A stretch of DNA of 64,000 nt from Gossypium raimondii (GCF_025698545.1 NC_068567.1:60896705-60960704), one strand, 5' to 3'; positions 52,141-64,000 are shown, counted from the stretch's first letter. Notes: generated by a model from the letters alone, not told the origin. A program made the numbers and translations.

Positions 52141-52632
52141 GGTAAAAAAATCTCTTCAGTCCCTATCAATTTTGATATTGAGTAAATTGGTCCCTCTAAA
52201 GTAATAACTTAATTCTTGTCAATTCTGAAGGTGAACAATTAAAATAATTAATCACGTTGATAATATTTTTCATCAATTGTACATAATTTTAATTGATATA
52301 ATAATAAATTTAGCCCTCAAAATTTACATATTTTGTCAATTGGCCTTAATTCTAAAAATATCAACAAATTTAGCTTCAACATTTCTACATTTACACAAAT
52401 GTTACAAGCTAAATTTGTTAATTAAAACTAAGTTGACAGCATGTGTAAAATTTGAGGGCTAAATTTATTATATCAATCAAAATTATGTACCATTGATGAA
52501 AAACATTAATGTTGTGATTAATTGTACTTGGCTGCTCACTTTTGAAATTGGCAGGAATTAAATTGCTCTGGTTTTTTTAGAGAGACCAATTTGCTCTATT
52601 GAAATTGAGAGGGATTGGAGAGACCTTTTTAC
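52141..52632. mobile_element. Palindromic MITE
   Basis: Left arm ggtaaaaaaatctcttcagt and ccctatcaattttga; right arm tcaatttgc-like inverse ending gggattggagagacctttt. The interior arms (atttagccctcaaaatttac versus aaaatttgagggctaaattt) pair closely. Confidence 0.65.
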
Positions 52633-53326
52633 TGTTTTGTTTACTTTACCAAATTTTAGCCTTAAAACGATGTCGGGTAAGAGTAGGGTGTTTGTTTAAC
52701 ACAATGATGTTGTTTTTCTCTTATGCTAGAGTAACTAGATGCCAGGAATGGGGTTTATAGGCCTATTTAAGGGTCAAACTACCCACTTAAGCCTGAAAGT
52801 ACACACCAAATTTAGGAAGGTTTGAATAACAATATTAGGCTCGAAAAATGAATTTAGACAAAAAATTAGGCTCATTTAAATATGGGCCAAACTCATGCTC
52901 AAACATTTAAGGCGCGACCTACTTTCTAAGTTTTTAATATATTATAGTGTTATTTTATATATTATATAATATATAATACATTTTAAACAAATAAGTTATT
53001 TATTTATATAATTTTAATAAATGAATATACATAATTATTAAATATTAAATTAAAAAATATAAATATTTTTAAAATAAATTTAAAAATAATATGAGTGGAC
53101 TTGAAGTAGGCTTGGGTTAACCATTGATAAATATGGGTGAGTTTGACCAAAATTTTAGGTCCATATTTTGGGCTGAACCGAACTTAAGTAAGCTTAAAGA
53201 ATGTTAATACCATGCTTAAACTTATCCCACAACCACACCTAGGTCTTTAACTCAATTGGGTGACCAAAAAAGAGATATACTTATAGTTGAATAACTATTG
53301 GTATAATTTACCAAATAAAAATAATT

Positions 53327-53682
53327 AGTAAAACTATCATGGAGACTTTGAATTAAGAGTTAACTTGAATTTTGCTCCTTCTGTTCAAAAAATAGCAAAT
53401 TAGTCATTGTACTTTAGATTAAAGAGCAGATTGATCATTTTTGTTAAAAAGATTATCCATTTGTGCTGTTAAAAACTGGCATTACTGGCGAAATAACCAA
53501 ACAATGACACATGTTGACGCACGTGGACCAATTTTTAACAGTAGAAACGGATGAAAATTTTAACGAATGACCAATTTGCTTTTTTATCCAACATACAAAG
53601 ATTAATTTTCTCATTTTTTGAGTCAATGGGGCAAAATACAACATGACTCCTGGTACAAGGGTCTCCATGGTACGTTTACCAT
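53327..53682. mobile_element. Palindromic MITE (GGTAAAAGTACCATGGAG family), copy e
   Basis: Left end taaaactatcatggagactt, right end gggtctccatggtacgttta. The interior has tagattaaagagcagattga as in the other copies. Confidence 0.7.
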
Positions 53683-54345
53683 CGATTCGGTTATAAATTT
53701 CAACAACCCATAACTAATCAACTTGATCAAGATCATAATTGACTAAAGTGATAAAATTGATTTAATTGATACATAATTGATTGAATGAATTGGTTAAGTG
53801 CATTATCTTCATTTCGAGTGCTCTCTAAAGAGATAAACAACTGGTCACAAAATATGTTCCATTCTCATGAGGAAAGATCTAATCTTTAAACCACATGGTT
53901 AAAAAAAATGTGAACAAACACTACATGATAGACTTGTCTAAGGGTTGGGTAGCCTGTCAGGCCAAGCTTGGACAATGATTTTTGTACTTTAGGCCGCACT
54001 AATTCAATTTAAATAATAAAAAAATATTTTTAAATTAAAATTTAATTATAAAAATGTATAAAATAACAGTTAAAAAATATAATTTTAATATTTTATTAAT
54101 TTTTAAATAGCAAAACAAGTTTTTTGGATGGGTCGACTCGATCTGAAAACAGGATTGGGCTTGAAAAATATTTTAGAACAAAGTCTTTGCCTAGCCCGAC
54201 TCAGCCCATAAACACTTCTACTACATGACATCTTGTAATTTAATTTTGGCCTCTCTTGAAAGTTAAAAATTCAATTCATTACTTCACCCCAAAGAACGAC
54301 TATAAACAATATCCAATGTCTATGTAGAGATAGTAATAATATTTA

Positions 54346-54635
54346 GTAAAAGTACCATGAAACCTTTTGTATTAAGAGTCGGATTGCATTTTTCCCTTCT
54401 ACTTAGAAAATGTACAATTTAGTCATTGTATGTTAAATCAAAGAGCAAACTAGTCCTGCTAAAAATTCATTCATTTCTATTGTTAAAAATTGATCTATGT
54501 AATGCCACGTATCACTATCTAGTTATCCTATCAACTACACTAAATATGTTCTTTGAACTAATGCACATCAGTACATGAACCGATTTTTATCCATTTTTTA
54601 GTATGAAGACCTTCATGATATTTTTACTATTAATA
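54346..54635. mobile_element. Palindromic MITE (GGTAAAAGTACCATGGAG family), copy f, shortened
   Basis: Left end gtaaaagtaccatgaaacct and right end gaccttcatgatatttttac; the interior is shorter than in other copies, indicating a deletion. Confidence 0.7.
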
Positions 54636-57583
54636 TCCAAGTTTTAACACTTACGTTCTCATAACCCATATCAACATTAAAACAAGGATGAATTTAATAA
54701 CCTCTACCCGACCTCACTCCATTGCCATCCTTAATCGAATCGGAAAATTTGTATTTTCACTTTATTTTTTTCCTTATAAAATCAGGTGATTTGGGTGATA
54801 TCACCACTTTTGGCACCGCCATTCAATCATCTCTCCCTCACAAATCCCACATCGGATAAATTTTCTTTTTTTCCTAACGATTATCAGTAGGCAGTGGTAC
54901 CTTTATTCTGTCACAAATGCATGAAGAATTAAAAATTAAAAAATAATAAAATTTGTGGCCATACATAGGCCAAAAGGGAATATTTTTTCTCAACAGCATC
55001 TGCAAATAGCAATGATGAAATGAACCAATTATACAGTCTTTCTTTCCCCTTTTCTTGCTATCCTTGTGCTTTTGACAAAAACGTGTTTCCTTATCTATTA
55101 TTTTTTATTATTATAAAATAGTTTCATAACTGTCTCTCTCAAATGTTGTCTTCAAGATTTGAACTTATTTTCTCCCCTTAAGAATACAATATACCTTACC
55201 ATTACACCCAACCACTTGTTGGTATCTATTATTTTATTTTACCTATATTTCAATCTTACAAAAAGAGATGGGAAAATCTTTTCTCTTACTTTCTATGTTT
55301 GATGATAATTATATTAGATCTTGATTAAGCTTAAAGTTAAGTTGGATTGAAATTTTAAATGGAGTTCAAGTTTTATCGGTATAAGGATATCGGTTTGGAG
55401 AGATATTAGATTGGTTGATCCAAGAATCAATATGAGATGGTTGAACCAATTATTTTTTAAAAGATTTATTTAATTGAATCGATTGGACTGATGAATTAGT
55501 AAACTGACCGATTCAATAGTTAATTCGATTTTGATAATATTATTTAAGAAAAAGGACATTAAGCTCCTTATTATTCAATGAAGAAGATAACAGTTTGGCT
55601 CGAATTGATTCTAGAGAAAATTTTCAATTATCACACAATAATCTGATTTTAAAATTTTGATCCAAAACCGAATAAATTAGTTTGGTTTATTGTTTCTATT
55701 AGCATTTTAAAGTTTTTTTCAACCATTTAAAATATAAAATTTTTTATGTTATAAAAAATAATTATAAATAAATTAAAATTAAAATTTAGCTTCAAATGAT
55801 TTTGTCTTTTTAATTGGAATTTGATATTTAGCTTGAGGTTGATCAAACATTTATTTTCAAACTTAACTTTGGCTCGAAACATAATCGAGCTATTTGAGCT
55901 CAAGTTTAATTAAGCTCGTTTACTTATTTTTGTACTCAAATTCAAGCCCGACATGATAATTAAATACAGAGTTAATAATATATATTAAGGGTAATAACAT
56001 AATTTAATAATATAAAAATATGAAATATTTGATAAGGCTCGCGAGTCATTTGAGTTAAATATTACTATACTTGAATTCAGCTTGATCAATAGCTCAAGCT
56101 TGTCTCAATAATTATTAAATCGAGTTTCGAACTTTTTTAGTTGAATTTAAGTAACTTATGGACACCACTGTCTCACTAATACTCTAACTCTAAAGGAAGA
56201 ATGCAAATTTAGATTCTGAAAATGATATTATTAAGAGATACGACCACAAATTCTAAACATAAATAGTAAAACGAAATATTATATTTGTGTACTAAAAATC
56301 TAGTAATGATTGACAAGTGTTTTTAGTCATGTTGTGTACAACTGACACTTAACCAAAAGGATTAGGGTATAAAAGTTAAAATCTCAAAAAGAAATGACAC
56401 TTTCTGTTTTCCATTCTCACACATGATGCCCCTTATCCTTCTTAAATGGTCCCCATTAGTAAGCTGGCATTGTAATATGAATGAATATCAAAACAAGTAA
56501 TTTTCGAAAAGTAGATTAAAATGTGTAAGTTTTGTTTTGGTTCCAAGTGAATATATTATGTATCGATTTTGTCACGGTAATAGATTTTTAGTCTCGCAAT
56601 TCGTACGATTTTGGATAATTTTTTAGTTTCAAATCTTTTAAGTTAGTCTAATTTTCGTAAAAAATAAAACTGAAGCAACTTAAAAGAAAAAATAATTAAA
56701 GATCAAAATATGCCATAAGAAAATTAGGTACACTATATGTTTAAATAAATACTCTTAAAGTATTATTTTATAATCGAGTTTCTCAAAACCAACCGTATAA
56801 ATTAAAGTATGAATAATGAAAGTTAAAATCTATCTAAATTAAGAATCTTAGAACATTTGTTGTAAATTTTATCATTTAATTACGCATAAACACACTTATC
56901 TATGCACTCTTATCTATAAAATTAAGCCTTTCAAAAGGAAATTAAATAGTGATCAAAATTAAGTATTTTTCCCCAACTACATAGATTACTACTCTCACTG
57001 AAAAATAACTTTTAAATTTTACTTTTTTTAATAGGTCCAATTTTGCAGTCGATTTTCATATAAATTTTATTTTTATTCAAAGAATTCCATGCATTAATAT
57101 ATATTTGATACTTTAACATTGTATAAGTTCATACACTCTCAATAAACAATAATATGTCACTTTAATTATATTTATTATTAATAAATTTAAAATTTATTAA
57201 TTTTTATATTTTTATTTTATTTTACAGTCCATATTCGAATTCAGGTTATTCTTCCTAATAATGTTATTAATTTATTACTTATGTAACTTAATAGGATTTA
57301 TTGAAATGTATCCTAGCAACGATACTAATATCAACTAAGCTAAAACTCAACCGGTAACTAAATTTTAAATAAGATAAATAAAAGATTAAATTTATAAAAT
57401 TAAAAGTAAAAGTCCAAAGTATATGAACACTATGGACATAATTAAAACTTTTTTACTATTGTTTTACCCAAAAGAAAAAAATAAACAAAAAAAAAGGCTT
57501 GCTTCTTAACTGTACAAATTAAGTGACTAACGCAAAAATCCGTGCTACTTTGTGTAACTCTAGCATCTCTCTTCTTCTGTCTT

Positions 57584-58778
57584 TCAGGGCTTTAACCGAA
57601 CCCACTGGTATCGACCGTCGACTGCCATATCCTTGACAATATCATAGTTGTACCTGCAAAAATAAAAAGAAAAAACTTTGTTTGTTTGTTAGTTAGTTAG
57701 AGACTGGGATTTTTTTCTGATTCTATGAATGCTAAATTGCGACATTGCGGTGACAATGCTTATCCTACGCACCAAGGAAATGGAAACGATACTCACTTTT
57801 CCATGAATCGTTTTTGCTCGTAGTTTTCAGCTACTGTGAAAAACTCGTCGATCTCCTCTTGTGAAGGCGTTTTCGGCTGCTTCGCAGGTGAAGGTGGCGT
57901 TTTTATCTCCGGCGATTTCATTTCCTCTTCGGTTAATGGAGTTGTTTTTTGACTGAAATAGGTGAAAAATGAAAATGAAGGTTATAATTTGTAAAACGGT
58001 GAGTTAAGGAAACGAGTCAGCTTTTTTTTTTCTTAATATGAAGGATAGTGTGAGTGTACACTGAGCTCGGTTAAAACGGTGAGTTAAAAGAGAAACGATT
58101 CAGGTTTTTGAATTTTTGAAAATTTGAAAGATAGAACTAGAAATAAATGAAAAGAAGAAGAAGAAGAAGAAGAGATAGTCACTAATGAAGGAATTAGTGA
58201 AAATTAACCTGAACCTGTTGACGTTGATGCACGTTGAGATTTCAGTTTCGAAACTCTTGGCCTGCAAAAAAGCACATTCATGAACTACGATAAGGTAAAT
58301 TAATTGTAAAAAAACGATCAATTAAACCTCATATGAAACGGCAATCTTTTGACGAACCGTTCCGTGATTTCCTTTCTATGTGTATTTTTCTTCATTTCTC
58401 AGCAACCAAACTGGAGAAACATAAAAGCACAGAAGGAAAAAAAAACCGAAACAGAAATTCAAACTTCACCTTTAGATCTACGAATCTCAAGCTATCCTTG
58501 ACAACATCACAGCAGCCATTGCTAAAACAACTAGAAAAAGAAAACTCGTCGTGGCTAAGTCTGCAACACTTGTCACCGGCGAATACTACGTCGGAAGTAG
58601 CAGAAGCGGCAGTTATAGCGTTGTCCAACTCAACGTCCGCCGGTGAAGCTAACGCCAGTTCCTGTAATTCTATAGAAACAACGGATTTTCTTCTCTTTGA
58701 TAACAATAACCTTTTTTTCGAAGCTTCCATTTCCGCTCTTTCTACACTTCGTTTATAGCTCCTCATACAATCGCCCAT
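57584..58778 (-). CDS. KRP: Kip-related protein, cyclin-dependent kinase inhibitor (KRP/ICK)
   Basis: Four exons join in phase, in transcript order: 58470-58778, 58209-58261, 57797-57952, 57584-57653; 588 bases, 195 aa, normal for the family. The C-terminal CDK/cyclin-binding motif is complete: EEIDEFFTVAENYEQKRFME, then KYNYDIVKDMAVDGRYQWVR and LKP. The N-terminus MGDCMRSYKRSVERAEMEAS is followed by basic KKRLLLSKRRKS, a likely nuclear signal. KRPs bind CycD-CDKA complexes in the nucleus and restrain the G1/S transition and endocycle entry. The family's other conserved patches are weak, as usual outside the C-terminus. Exon 2 has two in-frame donors six bases apart (58215 or 58209). By position it may be the KRP6 (At3g19150) orthologue; this is inference. 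Confidence 0.93.
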
Positions 58779-58840
58779 TTTTTTTGTTCGTGTGTGAGAT
58801 TTTTTTTTTTTTTTTGCTTTTTTAGATGGAGAAGAGAGTG

Positions 58841-58846
58841 TTTATA
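58841..58846 (-). promoter_or_regulatory. Candidate TATA box of the KRP gene
   Basis: On the minus strand tgtttataaacactc gives TATAAA about 63 bases before the start codon, followed by a short leader with a long A run before the ATG. Confidence 0.5.
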
Positions 58847-61396
58847 AACAAAAAGGCGATCGATCGAGTGATTAAATGGTTTATTTGCAACCGTTGATAT
58901 CTTGGACGGTGGAGATTTGTTTTTTTTTCCCTTGTTTTGGTACTTTGTGTGTAAAATGTATACGTGGTTTCTAAACTCCGTTATATGTGACACCGTGACC
59001 GACCTGGAATAAGAATAACGCCGTTACCGTCTTTGGTCTGCAGTCACGTCAACTTCCTCTGGCTGGTTGGTGGCTACATCTAAAAAACTTGAAGCATGAT
59101 ATAATTTTTTTTTTGAAATTGCTGGTTTTTTTTTCTTTTTCTAATTTTATAAAATAAATCAAATTTATCATATTTTTAAATTTAGATTATATTCAAAATT
59201 TTCACTAATAATGAATATTCTTATATTTAAGTAAGTTTTTAATCTTAATATTGTGAATAGAGAAAATAATATTCGAAGCGCTTGTTTTTTAAATTGAAGT
59301 TGACTTGACTTGGAATTTATTTGAAATTTGAGATATAAGTCAAAGACCGAAATGAGATTTTATGAGAGCTCATGCAATCTTATATATATATAACAATTCA
59401 AGGTGTTTATATAAAGATAGGGTTGTCGCGGTTTGTGATAGTTCATCCGGCAAGCCAAGAACTATAGCAAATAGTAAGTTTGGGTTCCCTGATAGTTTAG
59501 TACAAAAGAAAAGGGATGGGGTTATGGTGGTTTGTTACGGTTCATCTAACGAGTATGAGCCACAGAAGATAGTGAGTTCGAGTTCTTTGGCGAGTTAGTA
59601 CACGAGAAGAGAGAGAAAGAGAGATTCCCTTTTCCTTGGATCGAGATGGTCTTATGCATCACCAGTCATTCTCAATGTGTCATGTCTCATTCGATCTTAT
59701 TACTTTCGCATTCTTTAGAGCTCAACCGACTTACTAACATCTCTTCCCCGTAAGTATAGATTATCGTATCAAGACAAGCAAATAAATGTGATTTAGGGAT
59801 GATAGATACAACATAAAATAAGCAATAGGCATAACATGTGAATGGATATGGCATATGAATGTTACCAATACTTTAAGCAAGAGACCTAATTATTCCCTTC
59901 TGTTTAAGGACTTATTGTACTTTAAACCTCTATAGTCTTTGATAGTTATTGCCACCATAAATATATATATATTGTATTCTGGAAAATAATAATAATAATA
60001 ATGAAGATATATACCATCTTAAGAAATACATGATGGGTAGATGAAAATTTTAACACATACAATAACTCTTAAATTTATCAACTTTCTCTAAACATATATA
60101 TACAGATGAATTCTAATAAATAAATGGGATCTTTGTATTGCAAAAATAATGCCTTTTAGTTATTAGAGTTGGTATTGGTCGGATCTAATTAAGAATTGTA
60201 GCAGATGGATTAAGTACGTAGGAAAATAAATGCAAGATAAATATCCAATCAAATTGTCGGTTTAAAATATTTAAATATTCACCTTATTTATTAAAAAGAT
60301 ATGACATTTATTGATTGAGTCTTAGTACAGTTGGTATGAGTATTGTTGTCAATGTTGGAAGACGTGGGTTTGAGTGGAGTGAAGCGCATTATTCTCCTAT
60401 TCATGGGTTGGAAAGGAGCTATGAGTAGGTCTAGGCATTATGTCAAAAATAACAAATCTGATCAGAACTTACAATGGTTTAGATGTTTATCCCTTCTTAA
60501 GGATTAAAAAAATGATTTTTCCATTTGTGGGGGTCAAGGTCTCTACTTGCTCCCTCTAAATTCGCCCACGTGTGCAATGATAAGACACATTGTATTCATA
60601 AGTTTAAATACTCAAGTTGGCATTGTTGAAAGAGATGGTTATGAAGTATTGATTATTAGCAAAAACTTCAAACTTCTAATTAATATGAAGTATTGGCGAG
60701 AATTTTGTTTTCCAATTCTGCCGAAAGGTTAAACTCTAAGTTTGGATCCTTAACGCTTCAAGTATTGTCTTGAGTGGACACTTTTTATTTTGAACAATCT
60801 TTTTATAAGTTCTGATCATATCTGTTCTTTTTGACACAATACTTAAAATTACTCATAGTCCCTCCCCAACCCATAAATAGGAGGATAATGCGCTTCCACG
60901 TATTCGAACCCACATCCTCCTACATTGACAATAATACCCATGTCAATCGAGTTAAGACTCAATTTGCAAATTTTGGACACTTTTAAAGTAGTATATGAAT
61001 GAAGACAATCATGAACCATCTTTCATAATAAATTTTGATTGGATATATTGTTGAAACAAGAGTTTCAAAGGATGCAATATGCAATGTGCTTAATATGAAA
61101 TTTCAAGATAAAAGCAAATGAGGGACCAAATTAATTAAGGTCCACAAAGTCTCAACTTCAAAAGGCAATGTTTCTAAAGTCGATGACCCTTTTCATCAAA
61201 GTTGAACACTTTGCGGCTACCTTTATCAACATAATTCATCATTGAGAGCTTTGAGAGATTCCCTTTACTGTCAAGCCACAATTGGAGAAAATAAAAAAAC
61301 AACTATAAAAATAAAAGGCAAATAATTTTTATATTAAAAAATTATATATACTAATATATAATAAAAATTTATTTAATATCTTGTAATAAAGTTTTT
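58847..61396. other. Upstream of KRP and repeat-rich spacer, no gene seen
   Basis: 58847-59090 is probable KRP promoter. 59400-59600 holds a local duplication (gcggtttgtgatagttcatc and ggtttgttacggttcatcta, about 95 bases apart) of unknown origin. Inverted SINE-like arms lie at 60316-60962. Reading frames at 59362-59598 and 60547-60732 fall within these repeats and are not supported as genes. Confidence 0.5.
60316..60962. mobile_element. Pair of inverted SINE-like copies (arms 60316-60470 and 60807-60962)
   Basis: The left arm tgagtcttagtacagttggt ... gcgcattattctcctattca ... atctgatcagaactt is repeated inverted in the right arm (aagttctgatcatatctgtt ... taggaggataatgcgc ... gttaagactca). 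The arm start has an A-box-like and B-box-like layout (gtgggtttgagtgg). The spacer is about 336 bases. Confidence 0.65.
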
Positions 61397-62171
61397 GGGT
61401 AAACTATCAAAATAGTCACTTTTGTTTGCCTCAGGTTACATTTTAGTCACTTATGTTTGAAATATTACGTTTTAGTCACTTACATTATCGTGTTGTAACA
61501 TTTTAGTCATTGAGCAGTTAATTGTCATTAATGGTGTAACGGTAAGTTTACATGACATGTTAAATAATCATTTCAAACAAAAATTTAGGTTAAATTCTAC
61601 AATCGGTCCATATATTTTATTCATTTTGAGAAATTTAATTTTTTCCTTTTATGTTTTTTAACTTTCTTTTTTTATTTAGTTCTCTTCTTTCTCCTTTATT
61701 TTCCTCCATTATTCATTTCTTTTAACGTAGTTTTCTATGTTTTCCATTTGTTAAAACTAGTACACAAGCTCGCCTCACTCGAAAATTTAAATTGTTCAAA
61801 AAAATAAAAGTATAGGAACTAGTTTTAACAAATGAAAATATAGAAAAACTATGTTAAAAGAAATGGAGAATGGAGGAAAACAGAGGAGAAAGAAGAGAAT
61901 GAAAAATAAAGAAAAATGAGAGTTAAAAGAACATAAAAAATTAAATTGCTCAAAATGAAAAAAATATAAGGACCGATTGTATAAATTAACTTAAAATTTT
62001 TGTTTGAAATGATATTTAACGTGCCACGTTAGCTTACCATTACATCGTTAATGACTTGTGACTAAAATGTTATAACGCGATAACATAAGTGACTAAAACG
62101 TAACATTTCAAACATAAGTGACTAAAATATAATCTGAAGTAAATAAAAGTGATTATTTTGATAATTTACCC
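61397..62171. mobile_element. Long-TIR foldback element, Mutator-like, 10-bp target-site duplication
   Basis: The left end gggtaaactatcaaaatagt and the right end ataattttgataatttaccc-type inverse pair for well over 85 bases (including ttagtcacttatgtttgaaa), and complementarity continues into the interior. The flanking repeat taaagttttt occurs directly on both sides. A 9-11 bp duplication points to the Mutator superfamily. No transposase frame. Confidence 0.75.
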
Positions 62172-62533
62172 TAAAGTTTTTAGACTTTACAACGAATTAG
62201 GTTGAAAGGGGTGAGATATGTCATTGTTTTGTAAGGTTGAGTTCGGGTTTTTTTAAATGTATTTTTGAATTGTTCATGATAATTTAATTCGTTTTAACTT
62301 TATATTTGACTATTGAACATTAATTTGTATTTTAAATTATTTTTATATGTATTTTAAATTATTTTTATTATTTTAAATATAAAATATTTATTTTACATAA
62401 AAATAGTTATAAAAACTATAAAAATAGAATTAAATTTGGTTGGATTATGTTAATCTTAGCTTTTTAATATGCAATTACTTTTGAGACCCGTGAATCTTTC
62501 TTGCTTTATAAGTTTTAGTTATATATATATACA

Positions 62534-62860
62534 CGGTAAAAGTATCATGGAGATCTATATACTAAGAGTCGGATTGCATTTTATTTCCTCTACTAAAAAT
62601 GAGCAAATCAATCCATGTACATTAAATTAAAGAGAAATTGGCTCTTTTGTTAAAAGTTCCATTCATTTCTCTACGGTTAAAAACCGGTCTCCATACATCA
62701 GCATGAGGTACGCGTGGCACATCACATATCATTGTTTAGTTATTTCGTCAATCATGCCATCAATTTGCTCCTTCATCTAATGTATAGGGATTAATTTACC
62801 TATTTTTTGTGTAAAAAGAACAAAATACAATCTGACCCCTAATACATAAACTTTTTTTTT
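62534..62860. mobile_element. Palindromic MITE (GGTAAAAGTACCATGGAG family), copy g
   Basis: Left end ggtaaaagtatcatggagat then actaagagtcggattgcatt; right arm acaatctgacccctaataca, with the terminal part lost in a T run. Confidence 0.7.
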
Positions 62861-62896
62861 GTTAGAAAATAAAGCATAATCAATTAACTAAAATTA

Positions 62897-63340
62897 TCAA
62901 GCCTCAACATATGCTGCTTTTGAATGTAGCGCATGTTGGATATCCTCTTCCAATATGTGTCTCACATTCTATGGTGGGTCATTAAGAACAACCAACTGAT
63001 TCATCCTACCTCTTGCCTCATTATCTAAGCAATCAACAACCTTGTTGCTATATCTCTCAAAATAAGTCGACATTTCACCTCCCAACCCTTGTAGAACCAT
63101 TCATGAATCATTCTAACTTCGACTATATTATTGACCGCTGCTAATCCATTGTGCAAGGTGTCAATTAGCAGAGCATTATCACTTTTAATCTCTACCTTTT
63201 GAAAACTCCTTGACCAAGCTAATTTCAATCCTTCCAACATTGTCAATGCCTCGACTTGAAAATATATGACATCCCTGTCACCATTTCGGAACCCACCATC
63301 CAGCCTCCAATTGGAACTCTTATTACTTCTATAATACTTT
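62897..63340 (-). pseudogene. RNase H-like domain pseudogene of retroelement origin
   Basis: The minus strand reads ALTMLEGLKLAWSRSFQKVE, then IKSDNALLIDTLHNGL and VRMIHEWFYKGWEVKCRLI, typical of the plant RVT_3/RNase H-like domain of LINE-derived proteins; the D of KSDN is a catalytic residue. After a frameshift near 63040 the sequence continues VVDCLDNEARGRMNQLVVLN, an in-frame stop, and ILEEDIQHALHSKAA to the stop at 62897. With a frameshift, a stop and no N-terminal part it is a dead fragment. Confidence 0.75.
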
Positions 63341-64000
63341 TACCATATATACACATAAAAGAGAATGGGTTAGTAACAACTTTTTTTTACTTTTTTTTTC
63401 TCCATTTTTGTACTTTCTAAAGCAATGACAAAGTTAGATGGAAAAAGAAAATTCCTAGTAGATAAAAACATTTGATGCATTCATTTCAAAAACATGCCAC
63501 GACAAGATAACAGACATGGCTCACAGTTGACAGATGGGTAGGTTTTATATATATATATACACACACTTATATAAAGAACATAAAAAACACATATGTATTG
63601 ATTGTATGAAATTAGGTCTTTTGGGTTGGGCACTGGGGAAGTTGCACTAGGTCTCAGTTTAAGCACTGAAAAACTGTCATTGCACGTACTGCTAAATAAT
63701 AATCAGCTGGTGAGGTTTTCAATTCCTTCTTTGAAAGCCTCCACGTGTATATATTTATGATCTTACTGCATATCTAGCAGCTAACCCTAACTAGTTCTTC
63801 ATATCAATATTTACTTGTATTTTTTCCCATCTAGAGTGTGTGAGCGGGTTATCTCAAGAGCAAGAGTACTTTGTTGGGATGGACCACCTACCAAGGAAAT
63901 GTAAATATTTACGTTCGGTAAGATTTGTGTAAGAGAGAGCAATTTTCGGTTTAAACCAAGAAAACTGACTCAAATGGTTTGGGCAGTTTTTCCGATTATG
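63341..64000. other. Right edge, no gene recognised
   Basis: AT-rich sequence with a TA/CA microsatellite near 63547-63568. A short proline-containing minus-strand frame (63481-63666) and a short plus-strand frame from 63879 are seen but lack support. Confidence 0.4.

Larger units (their letters stand above)
51830..57583. other. Intergenic region, repeats only
   Basis: 51830-52135 is the presumed promoter of the hydrolase gene. Further right are palindromic MITEs (52141, 53327, 54346, listed separately), a degraded repeat at 52760-53240, a hAT-like repeat at about 53936-54222 and another at about 55790-56170 (rich in ctcaagctt and gctcgaa motifs). 56200-57583 is AT-rich with nothing recognisable. 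Confidence 0.5.

Noticed and set aside
58100-58321. 73-aa minus-strand frame
   Set aside because: It is KRP exon 2 read through into its flanking introns; the spliced model accounts for it.
63481-63666. Short frame with RPSATSPVPNPKD considered as a peptide hormone
   Set aside because: No signal peptide, no match to CLE, CEP, IDA or PIP consensus, and the rest is microsatellite translation.

Overview
The window looks like nuclear DNA of a flowering plant, most likely a rosid eudicot and probably Malvaceae (cotton-like). The evidence is split genes with GT-AG introns, AT-rich intergenic DNA full of short palindromic transposons and solo LTRs, a nuclear copy of plastid DNA, and proteins of plant-only families (KRP cell-cycle inhibitor, plant B3 factor). 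The genus is inference.

Seven protein-coding genes could be rebuilt exon by exon with consistent reading phase: (1) 707-6050 (+), a secreted malectin-like/LRR protein without kinase; (2) 10197-10682 (+), a small plant-specific protein of unknown function; (3) 12634-22598 (-), autophagy lipid-transfer protein ATG2, 13 exons, about 1991 aa; (4) 27279-29817 (-) and (5) 31352-34675 (-), two tandem B3-domain transcription factors; (6) 47807-51829 (-), a DUF829/TMEM53-like alpha/beta hydrolase; (7) 57584-58778 (-), a Kip-related CDK inhibitor (KRP). From right to left, KRP, B3, ATG2 and malectin-LRR follow the order of Arabidopsis chromosome 3 genes as recalled (At3g19150, At3g19184, At3g19190, At3g19230), so the backbone is an old collinear block with inserted repeats. 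The genes share no pathway; they are neighbours by ancestry.

Repeats: 34.7-47.8 kb is a transposon nest. A solo LTR (36026-38120) sits inside a palindromic MITE. A second solo LTR (38267-46519) is split by a third (39685-45256), which is itself split by a TIR element with TAA target-site duplication (40865-43717) carrying broken exon-like pieces. At 23.57-24.16 kb there is plastid DNA from the rrn16-trnI(GAU) region, lying inside another TIR element. At least seven copies of one palindromic MITE family are scattered from 32.7 to 62.9 kb, two of them in introns of the hydrolase gene. A long-TIR Mutator-like MITE with a 10-bp target-site duplication lies at 61397-62171, and an RNase H pseudogene lies at 62.9-63.3 kb. 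Three introns carry local tandem repeats. No functional rRNA or tRNA gene and no CRISPR array was seen.
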